From contig CALXLM010000044.1 of assembly GCA_944389195.1 (NCBI GenBank), positions 1 through 32,971 of the forward strand: a stretch of DNA of 32,971 nucleotides, read 5' to 3'. This DNA comes from an uncultured Opitutales bacterium. Its GTDB lineage: Bacteria; Verrucomicrobiota; Verrucomicrobiia; Opitutales; Intestinicryptomonadaceae. The notes below the pieces were generated by a model. It saw only the letters and a program-made list of their open reading frames with translations, searched no databases and was not told where the DNA came from. This document shows positions 8,250 to 17,746 of the stretch, piece after piece. Within the stretch, counting starts at the first letter, position 1. Each line of letters opens with the position of its first letter. The position numbers and the translations under genes were made by a program.

Positions 8250-9988
8250 TGGCTGTTCCGCTCGGTGAGTCTGGCGGGCGCGGTATCGGAAGCTCGCGGT
8301 TTTACACGCCCATATTGCCGTATCTTCTCGCGGCGCTGGCGGCGTTTTTTGCGGCGGGGTGTTTCGGGTGGCTTAGAGCTTTTGCGGATTCGTTCCTCTC
8401 TTGGGGATTGGCGTTTGTTTTGGCGGAGGCAACGTTAAGGTTTGCCGTTCCGCTTTTATTTTCGGAGTCGCGTTCTTTGCCGGTTTTTAGGCGCATATGT
8501 TTTTGCGCGCGCATGGCGGGGACCTTCTTGATTTTCGTGTGGTATTTTTATTTGCGCGTGGAGGCGAACCCGTATGAAAATTTCGCTCCGCGCGAGATGT
8601 CGATAGTGGCAAGGATAGACGAAGTCTCCCGCGGAGTTAACGATTCGCGCTATGGAATAGCAACGATAATTTCTGCTCCCGAGTGCGCAAAAAACGCGAA
8701 GGGGTGCAAGATGTGGTTTACGGTGTCTGACGGCAAGCGGGCTACGGCGCCAAACAAGAATTTTGTGGTGTCCCAAACTGTGCGTTTTAAAGGCGTCCTT
8801 TCGGCCACGTTTCCCGACGAGCCAAAATCCCGCGGATTTTACGCCAATAAGCCCGAAAGCCGAGCGTTTGAAAAATATCTCCGCAGCCGGTTCATATTTT
8901 TTAAGATGATCTGCCGCGTTGCGGACGCCGAAATAATCGGCGAGGCGGAGGGAAGGTTCAATTTTTACGAGGGCGTGCGCTCTTATATGGAGAGGTCGCT
9001 GTCAACGTTTCTTCTCGACGGCCTTGACGGAAGCGAGGCGGCTTTGACATATCGCGCCATGATATTGGGCGATAAAAGCCTTCTGACAAGGGAGCAAAAG
9101 AAGGGGTTTGCCGATACGGGGACAATGCATGTCTTCGCCATAAGCGGTTTGCATGTGGGTTTTGCAGCTGCGATTTTATACGGCGCGCTTTCGCTTTTTG
9201 GCGTAAATTGGCGATTGCAGCCGGTTTTTGCGCTTCCGGCGCTGTATCTTTATGTGTGTGCGTGCGGATCGCGCCCGTCGGCTTTGAGGGCGTTCGGAAT
9301 GATAGCGGTCGTATGGGTTGCGTTGGCGTTTTCGCGGGGAATGCGTCCGTTCGGGGCGCTTGTGTTTGCAGCTTTCGTTTCGGTGCTGTATTCTCCGGAC
9401 ATCGTTTTTGACGCGGGTTTCGGGCTGTCATATTCCATCGTGGCGGCGATTTTCGTGTATTCGATTCCGCTTTACAGATACGCCGCGTTAAAAACCTTTC
9501 CGAAGGTTCACGTGGCGGAAACGTCGGCCTTTGGGAGATTTTGCAAATGGGCGCGCACATATTTTGTAGGGGCTTTTTGCATTTCCGTCGGGGCTATGTT
9601 TGCGGCGGCGCCGCTTAGCGCGCATTATTTCTCCTATGTGGCGCCGATGTCGGCGGTATATTCGCCATTTTTTGTGGGAGGCGCCGGAATAGCAGTGGGG
9701 CTCGGAGTTGCAGGATTTGCGTTGCCGTCGTTCATATCGTCGGCGCTGAATACGGTTGCGGCTTTGGTTGTCGGGGCGATGTCTTCGGCGGCAAAGTTTG
9801 CGGCGGAAACGTGGAGCGGCAGAATAGACTTTCCTTTGCCGAGCTTTCTTGCGGCCTACTGCGCGGTATTCTGCTTTTTAGCGATTTCGGTCTGTTTCGA
9901 GCGCAGTAAAAGCGTGTTTTTGCGATTCGTGCTTGCTCCGGTTTCCGGACTGTCGATAATGCTTTTGTCGCTTTTTAAAAATGGTTAA
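8249..9988 (+). CDS. comEC: ComEC/Rec2-family DNA-uptake channel protein, short form without beta-lactamase domain
   Basis: A polytopic inner-membrane protein related to the ComEC channel that carries single-stranded DNA into the cytoplasm during natural transformation. Three hydrophobic segments in the first 120 residues are followed by an OB-fold-like soluble region (DUF4131 type, about residues 100-250). The Competence domain begins at the signature GDKSLLTREQKKGFADTG, followed by HVFAISGLHVG at about residues 290-305, and has many further membrane helices. At 579 residues it ends right after the membrane domain and lacks the C-terminal metallo-beta-lactamase-like domain found in many ComEC proteins of about 750 residues. 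It overlaps the upstream lipoprotein gene by 1 bp and tilS by 8 bp, so it sits in an operon. No other competence gene is adjacent. Confidence 0.88.
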   Translation: MAVPLGESGGRGIGSSRFYTPILPYLLAALAAFFAAGCFGWLRAFADSFLSWGLAFVLAEATLRFAVPLLFSESRSLPVFRRICFCARMAGTFLIFVWYFYLRVEANPYENFAPREMSIVARIDEVSRGVNDSRYGIATIISAPECAKNAKGCKMWFTVSDGKRATAPNKNFVVSQTVRFKGVLSATFPDEPKSRGFYANKPESRAFEKYLRSRFIFFKMICRVADAEIIGEAEGRFNFYEGVRSYMERSLSTFLLDGLDGSEAALTYRAMILGDKSLLTREQKKGFADTGTMHVFAISGLHVGFAAAILYGALSLFGVNWRLQPVFALPALYLYVCACGSRPSALRAFGMIAVVWVALAFSRGMRPFGALVFAAFVSVLYSPDIVFDAGFGLSYSIVAAIFVYSIPLYRYAALKTFPKVHVAETSAFGRFCKWARTYFVGAFCISVGAMFAAAPLSAHYFSYVAPMSAVYSPFFVGGAGIAVGLGVAGFALPSFISSALNTVAALVVGAMSSAAKFAAETWSGRIDFPLPSFLAAYCAVFCFLAISVCFERSKSVFLRFVLAPVSGLSIMLLSLFKNG

Positions 9989-11408
9989 AAAAATAAAAAT
10001 AGGCGAAAGCTGCGAAATATCCGCGGATTTTGACGGCGCGGCATGGGGGCGTTTAAACGCCGTCCTGTCGGGGGGTGGGAAGGTCGGCATAGCCTGTTCG
10101 GGCGGCGCCGATTCGGTCTTTCTGCTTCATTGCATCGTGTCGGAATTCGGCGCCGCGGCCGGGAACATCGTCGTTTTGCATTACAACCACAAGGTAAGGA
10201 GGGCCGCGGATGCGGACGAAAAATTCGTGGAGAAAGAGTGCGAAAGGCTGCGGGTGCGTTTTTTTACCGGGTCTCCCAAACGCCCCCCGATAAAAGCCGG
10301 AGAAGACGCTTTGAGGGCATTGCGGCTTGAATTTTTCCGTTCGTGCGCCGAAAAGTTCGGGTTGTCCGCAATCGCGCAGGGACACCACCTCGGAGACGCC
10401 GTCGAGTCTATGCTTATGCGCATTGCGCGCGGGAGCGGATTGGACGGGCTTTGCGCTCCGCGCGCAGTTTCGGTTTGGCGCGGAGTGGAGTTTGTCAGAC
10501 CCCTTTTGGGAATGCGAAAGGAGTCGATAACCGGCGCGCTTAAGGCGGCGAAAATCGCATGGCGGGAAGACGAGTCGAATTTCGGCTCGGATTTTTTCAG
10601 GAATAGGATCCGCAACGCCGTATTGCCTGAATTTGAAAAAGCGGCGCCGTCCGATTTATTAGCGTCGGCCGCCAGATGCCGCCGTTTGTTGTCGGAGGAT
10701 TCGTCGGCGCTCTCGTCGATTTTCGATTCGGAGTTTTCAAAGGAAAACGGGGCGTGGGATCACAGGGAGAAGGCTTTGCTTTCGCCCGTAATTCTGGCGC
10801 ATGCGTCTTTCGTAAGGAGGGCGGCGGAAAAGTTTATGGCGGCAAACGGCCTTTCGATGCGCGCGCCCGGAGTCGACGAATTCGTGTCGAAAGTGGTGCA
10901 AAATGAGAGGTGCAAAGCCGACGCCGGAAGGGCTTTTCTGTTGTTCGAGCCTTCCGACTCTTCGTTTTCAGTCTTAAAAAAGGAGCCTTGCGAACGCTTT
11001 TCGGCAACGTTAAATTTTGGGGAAAATACGCTTCCGGACGGTTCGTCCGTATGCTTGCGCCGCGTATTTTTGGATTCAGAAGAAGTCGGGGCGCTAATGG
11101 ACGGCCGCAACGTCGACGGCGTTTCGGCCTACTTGGACATATCCGCCCTGTCGGGCGCGGAGGAGGCCGTCGCGCGCTCGAGGAGCGCCGGCGACATGTA
11201 CGCTCCGTTAGGAAGGCGCATTCCGAGAAAGTTGGGATATTTGTTAAACGCCAAAAAAACGCCGCGGGCGAAACGAAACGCTTTGCCCGTTGTCTGTAAT
11301 AAAACAGGCGACATTTTGTGGGTGCCGACGCTTGCTCCCGCCGACAAATACAAAATAACCGGCGCGGGAGAGGCATTAGAATTGACCTTTAAGCCTCCGG
11401 TGTGTTAG
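9981..11408 (+). CDS. tilS: tRNA(Ile)-lysidine synthase
   Basis: Converts C34 of the CAU-anticodon tRNA-Ile to lysidine using ATP and lysine, which changes its decoding from AUG to AUA; usually essential and cytoplasmic. The PP-loop ATP-binding motif SGGADS is at residues 40-45, preceded by VGIAC. HYNHKVR and AQGHHLGDAVESMLMRIARGSGLDGL are the conserved N-terminal-domain blocks. DESNFGSDFFRNRIRNAVLP matches the RNA-binding and substrate segment. The C-terminal part includes the TilS-C-like block with LGRRIPRKLGYLLNAKKTPRAKR. At 475 residues it is a full-length two-domain form. It starts 8 bp inside the end of comEC and is followed 15 bp later by ftsH, an association common in bacteria. Confidence 0.95.
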   Translation: MVKKIKIGESCEISADFDGAAWGRLNAVLSGGGKVGIACSGGADSVFLLHCIVSEFGAAAGNIVVLHYNHKVRRAADADEKFVEKECERLRVRFFTGSPKRPPIKAGEDALRALRLEFFRSCAEKFGLSAIAQGHHLGDAVESMLMRIARGSGLDGLCAPRAVSVWRGVEFVRPLLGMRKESITGALKAAKIAWREDESNFGSDFFRNRIRNAVLPEFEKAAPSDLLASAARCRRLLSEDSSALSSIFDSEFSKENGAWDHREKALLSPVILAHASFVRRAAEKFMAANGLSMRAPGVDEFVSKVVQNERCKADAGRAFLLFEPSDSSFSVLKKEPCERFSATLNFGENTLPDGSSVCLRRVFLDSEEVGALMDGRNVDGVSAYLDISALSGAEEAVARSRSAGDMYAPLGRRIPRKLGYLLNAKKTPRAKRNALPVVCNKTGDILWVPTLAPADKYKITGAGEALELTFKPPVC

Positions 11409-11423
11409 CTTTCTCTTTTCAAA

Positions 11424-13439
11424 ATGGAAAATAAAGACAGGAATTCAGGTTTTTCAAAGCTGCCGAACAGGCCGTACTTTGTTTGGCTGCTGATAATTTG
11501 CGCGGTGGTGTTTCTCGTGTCACTTCCCAGGGGCATGGGGGGCGGCCAGACGCAGGAGTTCGACGTGCGCAAGCTGATGAACGCCGTCGAAAACGATACG
11601 CTTTCGTCGATATCCATGCGCAACGATCCGTCCGCGGGGAAGGACTGGTATGTCATAGAGGGCAAAATAAAAAATCCTCTGTTCGGCAAGGAGGGCGCAA
11701 ACCCGAACGAGCCGCGGACGCTTCCGTTCGTTTTTAACGGGCGCGTGACCGACGATATGTATAAAAAGCTTTCCGATCCGGCGTCTCCGTGGGACATAAA
11801 GGAGCTTCCCGCCAGCACATTTTGGGGGAATTTGTTGATGTCGGTTCTTCCGTTTCTTTTAATCGTGGGCCTGCTGTATTTTTTGTTCATGCGCCAGATG
11901 CGGGCTTCGGGCAGAAGCGCGCTGACCTTCGGCAAAAGCCGCGCAAGGCTTCTTACTCCGGACAAGGACAGGGTGACTTTCGACGACGTTGCCGGCTGCG
12001 ACGAATCGAAGGAGGAGGTTTCGGAGGTCGTGGAATTTCTCAAAAATCCGCAGCGCTTTAAAGACATCGGAGCGAGAATACCGAAAGGCATACTTATGGT
12101 CGGTCCTCCCGGGACTGGAAAGACGCTTCTTGCCAGGGCTGTGGCGGGCGAGGCCGATGTTCCGTTCTATTCCATAAGCGGTTCTGATTTTGTGGAAATG
12201 TTTGTCGGCGTGGGGGCCGCGCGGGTGCGCGACATGTTCGAACAGGCGCGAAAGTCGGCGCCTTGCCTTGTGTTTATCGACGAAATCGACGCTGTCGGAA
12301 GGCAGCGCGGCGCCGGCCTCGGAGGGGGGAACGACGAACGCGAACAGACCCTCAATTCGCTGCTTGTAGAAATGGACGGATTCGACGCCCACAGCGGCGT
12401 GATTATCATAGCCGCCACAAACCGCCCGGACGTTCTCGACAGCGCTCTTTTGCGCCCGGGGCGTTTCGACAGGCAGGTGGTAATCGACCTTCCTGATGTC
12501 AAGGGGCGCGAGGAGATTTTAAAAATACACGCAAAAAAAATAAAGCTTTCCGAAGACGTCGATTTGGCTAAAATAGCCCGCATTACGCCCGGTTGTTCCG
12601 GTGCCGATCTGGCCAATCTGCTCAACGAGAGCGCAATCATAGCCGCACGCAAAAACGAAAAAATCGTTTGCTCCTCCGACATAGACGAGGCCCGCGACAA
12701 GGTGTTTTTCGGGAGGGAGAGAAAGCGCCTCATGGACGACGACGAAAAAAGGCTGACGGCGTACCACGAAGCCGGGCACGCCCTCGTGCAGGCTTTCATC
12801 GACGACGGCAAGCTTCCAGTCCACAAGGTGACGATCATACCGCGCGGGCAAAGCCTCGGCTCGACGATGTTTATACCGTCTAAGGATACGCGCACGGAAA
12901 GCAAGGCTTCGCTTTTGAACCATATATGTACAAGCCTGGGAGGCCGCGTTGCTGAGGAGCAGGTGATTGTGGATATAACAAACGGGGCAGCCGCCGACAT
13001 TAAGCAGGCCACAAAAATAGCGCGAAAAATGGTTTGCGACTGGGGCATGAGCGATTTGGGGCCGATATCTTTCGGCGAAAACCAAGACCATATTTTTCTC
13101 GGCCGTGAGATTGCCCGCGAGGAGCATTTCAGCGAGCGCACCGCGCAGGAAATTGACGCCCGCGTAAGTGAAATTATCGACGGGCAGTTGGAGCGCGCCC
13201 GCAAAATAGTTTCTGAAAACCGGGCAAAGCTCGACGCCATAGCGCGGGAACTGCTCATACGCGAGACCATCGACGGCGCCGATGTGTATAAAATTTTGGA
13301 CGGATCGTTTGTACCCACAGACAAAGAGGAATGGGAAAGAAAAAAATCGCTGAAAAAATCCGTTTCAGCGCAGGTTGGCGATTCGCCTTCTCCCGACATG
13401 GCCCATCCTTCGGATCCCGTTCCTGACGCGGCGGTTTAA
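11424..13439 (+). CDS. ftsH: ATP-dependent zinc metalloprotease FtsH
   Basis: A membrane-anchored AAA+ protease that extracts and degrades unassembled or damaged membrane proteins and some regulators. The order is a short cytoplasmic start, a first membrane helix at about residues 15-32, a periplasmic domain, and a second helix near residues 135-153 ([19 protein letters not shown]). The AAA domain has Walker A GPPGTGKT at 227-234, Walker [15 protein letters not shown] and the second region of homology [19 protein letters not shown]. The zinc protease motif HEAGH is at 448-452, with the third ligand Asp in AAADIKQAT. The 671-residue length is typical. The Pro/Ser/Asp-rich tail looks disordered. 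It closes the plus-strand run that starts at 6092. Confidence 0.97.
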   Translation: MENKDRNSGFSKLPNRPYFVWLLIICAVVFLVSLPRGMGGGQTQEFDVRKLMNAVENDTLSSISMRNDPSAGKDWYVIEGKIKNPLFGKEGANPNEPRTLPFVFNGRVTDDMYKKLSDPASPWDIKELPASTFWGNLLMSVLPFLLIVGLLYFLFMRQMRASGRSALTFGKSRARLLTPDKDRVTFDDVAGCDESKEEVSEVVEFLKNPQRFKDIGARIPKGILMVGPPGTGKTLLARAVAGEADVPFYSISGSDFVEMFVGVGAARVRDMFEQARKSAPCLVFIDEIDAVGRQRGAGLGGGNDEREQTLNSLLVEMDGFDAHSGVIIIAATNRPDVLDSALLRPGRFDRQVVIDLPDVKGREEILKIHAKKIKLSEDVDLAKIARITPGCSGADLANLLNESAIIAARKNEKIVCSSDIDEARDKVFFGRERKRLMDDDEKRLTAYHEAGHALVQAFIDDGKLPVHKVTIIPRGQSLGSTMFIPSKDTRTESKASLLNHICTSLGGRVAEEQVIVDITNGAAADIKQATKIARKMVCDWGMSDLGPISFGENQDHIFLGREIAREEHFSERTAQEIDARVSEIIDGQLERARKIVSENRAKLDAIARELLIRETIDGADVYKILDGSFVPTDKEEWERKKSLKKSVSAQVGDSPSPDMAHPSDPVPDAAV

Positions 13440-13477
13440 TTGGGGGGTCGCTTTTTTTGCGCGGGGTGGTTATGGCC

Positions 13478-13562
13478 GCCCGCCGTGCGCGCGTAAAAAG
13501 CGGGAAGGCGTCAATGCCAACGCCAAAGCGCGTCTTTTATGCCCGCCGTGCGCGCGTAAAAA
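13478..13562. repeat. Pair of 22-bp direct repeats downstream of ftsH
   Basis: The 22-bp unit at 13478-13499 is repeated exactly at 13541-13562, with unit starts 63 bp apart. The unit begins GCCCGCCGTGCGCGCG and ends in TAAAAA. Both lie in the 320-bp gap between the convergent ftsH and TSR3-like genes. The rest of that gap (13440-13760) has no supportable gene. A role is unknown; two copies are too few to call an array. Confidence 0.6.
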
Positions 13563-13760
13563 AAGGGATTTCCATTTCGAAGCTCGCTATTCCGAAAAGC
13601 TGTGGCTCAAGGCTGCCGCATGGCGGTTTGCGCGGTTTTGGGGCTTGTTCCAAGGGGCTGCGTTTTGAGGGGGGCAGGGGGCATTTGCCCATCATTTTCA
13701 ATCAGAAATGCCCGTTTATGCGGTGGCTTCTCCGCCGTTAAGCCGCGCGGGTTTCGCGCC

Positions 13761-14210
13761 TTATCGCCAACCGTTAATTTCAAGGAATTTGGCGGCAAAG
13801 GGATATGCTTCAAGTATGCCGTCGGCGGATTCTCCCATCAATTTTAAAGCGGAGTACAGCGCCTCGACCGACGCCAGGCCGCTTGCCGGGTCCTTGTGCA
13901 TTTTCGAGGCTCTTGGATAAGCGGTGCGTATCGTCGGAGGCAGGGAGCGTGATGCGAAATTTCCGTATATCTTGTTTCTTACGCGCGGAAGAAGATGCCA
14001 TGTGGAGTCGAGTATGAGTAGGGGGCGCGCGGTATCGTCGGGCGAAACGGGCGGGGCGTCCATTTCCAGAAGAGTGTATCCGGAGGCGTCGAATGAAAAT
14101 CCGTCCGATGCTGTCAGAAATTCAAAGTTCGGATGTCCGTGCAAATGGCGGAGAGAACATTTTTTCAGGTTCTCCCGGGGGTGTCTAATGACCGTGACCT
14201 TAACTTTCAT
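13761..14210 (-). CDS. TSR3/DTW (TDD) superfamily protein, probable aminocarboxypropyl-transferase
   Basis: A small (149-residue) cytoplasmic protein resembling the SPOUT-related TDD superfamily, whose members transfer the aminocarboxypropyl (acp) group from S-adenosylmethionine to RNA. TSR3 modifies small-subunit rRNA in archaea and eukaryotes; bacterial DTW proteins modify tRNA uridines. The visible family features are HPRE near residue 10, LILDSTW (compare LDCSW and LDGTW) at about residues 84-90, RSLPP about 20 residues on, then GLASVEALYSAL and the C-terminal AAKFLEING block. The RSLPP spacing and the C terminus look closer to TSR3/DUF367 than to standard DTW proteins, which also carry N-terminal zinc cysteines missing here. 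It is transcribed towards ftsH and away from icd. The superfamily call is moderate; the RNA target is not deducible. Confidence 0.6.
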   Translation of the reverse strand: MKVKVTVIRHPRENLKKCSLRHLHGHPNFEFLTASDGFSFDASGYTLLEMDAPPVSPDDTARPLLILDSTWHLLPRVRNKIYGNFASRSLPPTIRTAYPRASKMHKDPASGLASVEALYSALKLMGESADGILEAYPFAAKFLEINGWR

Positions 14211-14351
14211 CGCCTTTTTTTTCTCACCTATGCGGGCAAGTGTCGAGAATTTTCAGCCGGACGCGGCGGACCGCGCGCCGGTATGGGGAAATAAATTTTT
14301 GCTTGAGGAGAAGTCGTTTTTGATGTTGAAACTATGTAGTTTTATTTATTT

Positions 14352-15572
14352 ATGGACGACAATATTATAAGAATGGAAAACGGGAAGCTCGTTGTCCCGG
14401 ACAAACCGGTAATTCCCTTTATAGAAGGCGACGGAATAGGCCCGGATATTTGGGCGGCTTCGGTGCGCGTGTTTGAGGCGGCAATAGAAAAAGCCTACGG
14501 CGGTGAAAAAAAAGCTGATTGGCTTGAAGTCCTCGCCGGGGAAAAAGCCTTCAAAAAAACGGGTTCGTGGCTGCCGCAGGAGACTCTCGAAGCTTTTAGG
14601 AAATACCTCGTGGGGATAAAGGGCCCGCTTACGACTCCGATAGGCGGCGGCATACGCTCGCTCAATGTCGCTTTGAGACAGGAGCTCGACCTTTACGTAT
14701 GCCAGAGGCCCGTGCGCTATTTCAAGGGGGTGGACAGCCCCGTGAAGCACCCGGATCTTGTCGATATGGTAATATTCCGCGAGAATACGGAGGATATTTA
14801 CGCCGGAATTGAATTTGAGCGCGGAAGCGAGGACGCGGAAGAGTTAAAGGCTTTCTTGAAAAGCCGCTTTCCCGCCCGCTTTGCGAAGGTCCGTTTTCCC
14901 GATTCGTGCGGAATCGGCATAAAGCCGGTTTCTGAGGAGGGGACTTCGCGCCTTGTGCGTTCCGCCATCAATTACGCGATATCCCAGAACCGCAAGAGCG
15001 TCACGTTGGTTCATAAGGGTAACATAATGAAGTTCACGGAAGGCGCTTTCCGTGACTGGGGTTATAAGGTGGCACGCGAGGAGTTCGGGGCGCAGCCCAT
15101 CGACGGCGGCCCGTGGTGCCGGCTCCCCTGCGGAATCGTCGTAAAGGACGTAATAGCCGACGCGTTTTTACAGCAGATTCTGACGCGCCCAGCCGAGTAC
15201 GATATTGTGGCCACGCTAAACCTTAACGGCGACTACATATCAGACGCGCTCGCCGCGCAGGTTGGCGGAATCGGCATAGCCCCCGGCGGGAATATAAACT
15301 ACGACACCGGGCACGCGATTTTTGAAGCCACGCACGGAACGGCTCCGAAGTACGCCAATCTCGACAAGGTAAACCCCGGTTCGGTTATATTGTCGGGCGA
15401 GATGATGTTCCGCTATCTCGGTTGGAGCGAAGCCGCCGATTTAATCATAAAGGGGCTCGAGGGAGCGATAGGGGCAAAGACTGTCACTTACGACTTGGCG
15501 CGCCTCATAGACGGGTCCAAGGAGGTCAAGTGTTCCGAGTTCGCCGGAGAAATAATATCGAAAATGCGGTAG
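14352..15572 (+). CDS. icd: Isocitrate dehydrogenase, NADP-dependent type
   Basis: Oxidatively decarboxylates isocitrate to 2-oxoglutarate in the TCA cycle; cytoplasmic. At 406 residues it is close to the E. coli enzyme (416). [13 protein letters not shown] is the N-terminal strand and loop. [23 protein letters not shown] holds the substrate-binding Ser and Arg, the Ser being the position phosphorylated by AceK in enterics. [15 protein letters not shown], the [18 protein letters not shown] lysine block, [18 protein letters not shown] (metal-binding Asp) and HGTAPKYA (cofactor region) all follow in the expected order. No clear Shine-Dalgarno precedes the ATG; the leader is AT-rich. The next gene starts 8 bp after the stop, so it probably heads a unit with the sugar kinase and proA. 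Confidence 0.95.
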   Translation: MDDNIIRMENGKLVVPDKPVIPFIEGDGIGPDIWAASVRVFEAAIEKAYGGEKKADWLEVLAGEKAFKKTGSWLPQETLEAFRKYLVGIKGPLTTPIGGGIRSLNVALRQELDLYVCQRPVRYFKGVDSPVKHPDLVDMVIFRENTEDIYAGIEFERGSEDAEELKAFLKSRFPARFAKVRFPDSCGIGIKPVSEEGTSRLVRSAINYAISQNRKSVTLVHKGNIMKFTEGAFRDWGYKVAREEFGAQPIDGGPWCRLPCGIVVKDVIADAFLQQILTRPAEYDIVATLNLNGDYISDALAAQVGGIGIAPGGNINYDTGHAIFEATHGTAPKYANLDKVNPGSVILSGEMMFRYLGWSEAADLIIKGLEGAIGAKTVTYDLARLIDGSKEVKCSEFAGEIISKMR

Positions 15573-15580
15573 GTTGAAAA

Positions 15581-16492
15581 ATGGGAGATAAACTTCTCGT
15601 AGTTGGATCGATTGCGTACGATTGCATAGAAACACCTTTTGCCAGCGCCGATTTCATTCTCGGCGGATCGGCGAGTTATGCGGCGCTGGCTGCTTCTTAC
15701 TTTGCGCCGACAATGCTTGCGGCGGTCGTGGGAAACGACTTTAAAGATTCTGACGCAAAACGTTTGGCGGCGCGCTCCATAGACGTTTCAAACGTCCGTT
15801 TCGACGCCTCCCGGCCGACGTTTTTTTGGCGGGGCAAGTACCACGAAAATTTCAACTCTCGAGAGACTATCGATGTCCGCCTGAACGCGTACGAGAATTT
15901 TAGGCCGTCGCTCAACGAAGCCGCCCGCTCGGCGAAATACCTGCTTTTGGGGAACATATCGACTTCCGTGCAAACGGAGGTTCTGAATATGGTGGACAAT
16001 CCGGAATTTGTGGTTTTGGACACGATGGACCTCTGGATAAGCACCGAACGCGACGCGCTTGTTGAGCTTGTGCGCCGCTGCGACCTTCTTATTCTCAATG
16101 ATTCGGAGGCAAAAATGTTGGCGGGAACAAGCAATATTATAGTGGCCGGAAACGACTTGATGGGGCTCGGGGCAAAAAGCGTAATCATCAAAACCGGTGA
16201 ATACGGCGCCATGCTTTTCCATAGGGACGGATTTTTTGTCGTGCCGGCCTATCCCGTCGTTTCGCTGCACGACCCCACCGGGGCGGGAGACTCCTTTGCG
16301 GGCGCCCTTGCGGGGTATTTGGCCGGGCGCGGAAAAACCGACTTCGACACGATTAGGCGCGCGATGATAGCCGGCGCCGCTACCGCATCGATGACTGTCG
16401 AATCGTTTTCATGCTACAAGCTTGAACAAAACGGCGCGGCTGAAATTGAGCGCCGCTGCGAATACATTAAAAAAATATCACAGCTGCAATGA
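15581..16492 (+). CDS. PfkB-family carbohydrate/nucleoside kinase
   Basis: A ribokinase-like kinase of 303 residues that transfers phosphate from ATP to a sugar or nucleoside hydroxyl; cytoplasmic. It opens with LLVVGSIAYDCIETP, followed by FILGGSASYAALAASYF, the first PfkB region. The second signature DPTGAGDSFAGALAGY lies at residues 231-246, where GAGD supplies the anion hole and the catalytic base Asp237. NDSEAKML at about 173-180 is the conserved middle block. The sequence does not identify the substrate; ribokinase-, fructokinase- and adenosine-kinase-like members share these motifs. It is 8 bp after icd and overlaps proA by 4 bp (ATGA), so co-expression with proline synthesis is likely even though the functions look unrelated. 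Confidence 0.88.
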   Translation: MGDKLLVVGSIAYDCIETPFASADFILGGSASYAALAASYFAPTMLAAVVGNDFKDSDAKRLAARSIDVSNVRFDASRPTFFWRGKYHENFNSRETIDVRLNAYENFRPSLNEAARSAKYLLLGNISTSVQTEVLNMVDNPEFVVLDTMDLWISTERDALVELVRRCDLLILNDSEAKMLAGTSNIIVAGNDLMGLGAKSVIIKTGEYGAMLFHRDGFFVVPAYPVVSLHDPTGAGDSFAGALAGYLAGRGKTDFDTIRRAMIAGAATASMTVESFSCYKLEQNGAAEIERRCEYIKKISQLQ

Positions 16493-17745
16493 GCGAAATA
16501 TTGGAAATGGCCAAGCGGGCCCGCGCGGCCTCGCTGGAGTTGGCGTTGTGCCCGACCGCAAAAAAGAATGCGGCGCTTCTGAAACTTGCCGGGCTCATCC
16601 GTTCACGGGCGGAAGAGATAAAAGCCGCAAACGCCAAAGACGTGGAGGCGGCGAGAAACTTAATTTCGGCGCCCATGCTCGAGCGGCTCTCTCTGAACGA
16701 CAAAAAAATAGCCGCCATGGCAGAGGGCGTGGAGCAGGTCGCCTCTCTCGGCGATCCCGTGGGGGAGATAATCGAGTCTTCCGTGCGCCCAAACGGCATG
16801 AGGATAGACAAAGTCCGCGTTCCGATAGGGGTAATAGGCATCGTTTATGAAAGCAGGCCGAACGTCACGGTGGACTGCGCCGCACTTTGCCTTAAGAGCG
16901 GAAATGCGTCCATATTGCGCGGCGGGAGCGAATGTTTCCAAACAAATTCGGCCCTTGCGGAAATTGTTGCCGAGTCCCTTTCTTCGGCGGGCATAAATCC
17001 GGCGAGTTCGCAGATGATGCCCACTACCGACAGGTCCGCTTTCGGCGAACTTCTAAAGCTCGACGAATACGTGCAGTGCATAATTCCGCGGGGAGGGGAA
17101 AAATTGATCCGTTTTGTCGTGGAAAATTCGTCGATACCCGTGATAAAGCACTACAAGGGCGTGTGTACGGTTTATGCCGACAAATCGGCGGACGCCGGAA
17201 TGGCGGAGTCGCTCGTCGTAAACGCGAAATGCCAAAGGCCGAGCGTGTGCAATGCGGCAGAGAACTTGATAGTGCACAGGGATGCGGCGGAAAGGCTCCT
17301 GCCCGTGCTTGCAGCGGCGCTTTCCAAAAGGGGCGTGGAAATAAGGGCGTCTGCAAGGTGCGCCGGAATTTTGAAAAACGCTGGCATAAGCTTTCTGCCG
17401 GCCTCCGAGGAGGATTTTTCAACGGAGTATTCCGATTTGATAATTTCTGTCGATATTGTCGATTCCGTCGCGGACGCGGCGGATTTTATAAACAGGTACG
17501 GTTCGGCCCATTCGGACCTTATTATAACGTCGGACCCCAATGCGGCGGAGGAATTCCTCGACAAAACGGATTCGTCCACCGTTTATTGGAACGCATCGAC
17601 GCGCTTCACCGACGGCTTCGAGTTCGGTTTCGGGGCGGAGATAGGAATATCCACCGACAAGCTCCACGCGCGCGGGCCGATGGGTCTGAAAGAGCTGTGC
17701 TCCTACAAATACAAAGTTTACGGAAACGGGCAGACGAGGGAGTGA
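16489..17745 (+). CDS. proA: Glutamate-5-semialdehyde dehydrogenase (gamma-glutamyl phosphate reductase)
   Basis: Reduces gamma-glutamyl phosphate to glutamate-5-semialdehyde with NADPH, the second step of proline synthesis; cytoplasmic. The 418-residue length is standard. Visible blocks are RPNGMRIDKVRVPIGVIGIVYESRPNVTVDCAALC (residues about 103-137), the LKSGNASILRGGSE stretch, the IPRGGEKLI loop and the catalytic segment NAKCQRPSVCNAAE with the active-site Cys254. It ends with TDGFEFGFGAEIGIST and HARGPMGLKELCSYKY, the family's C-terminal signature. NAKCQ has Cys where many homologues have Thr (NAKTQRP). The start overlaps the end of the PfkB gene and the following gene begins 1 bp after the stop. 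No proB is present in the window. Confidence 0.96.
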   Translation: MSEILEMAKRARAASLELALCPTAKKNAALLKLAGLIRSRAEEIKAANAKDVEAARNLISAPMLERLSLNDKKIAAMAEGVEQVASLGDPVGEIIESSVRPNGMRIDKVRVPIGVIGIVYESRPNVTVDCAALCLKSGNASILRGGSECFQTNSALAEIVAESLSSAGINPASSQMMPTTDRSAFGELLKLDEYVQCIIPRGGEKLIRFVVENSSIPVIKHYKGVCTVYADKSADAGMAESLVVNAKCQRPSVCNAAENLIVHRDAAERLLPVLAAALSKRGVEIRASARCAGILKNAGISFLPASEEDFSTEYSDLIISVDIVDSVADAADFINRYGSAHSDLIITSDPNAAEEFLDKTDSSTVYWNASTRFTDGFEFGFGAEIGISTDKLHARGPMGLKELCSYKYKVYGNGQTRE

Positions 17746-17746
17746 C

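Noticed and set aside
12167-13399. Long minus-strand open frame (410 codons) opposite ftsH
   Set aside because: It is antisense to an unmistakable FtsH and its translation is Ser/Arg-rich without domain character; a by-product of GC-biased codon use.
13478-13562. CRISPR array
   Set aside because: Only two copies, a single 41-bp gap between them, and no cas gene nearby.
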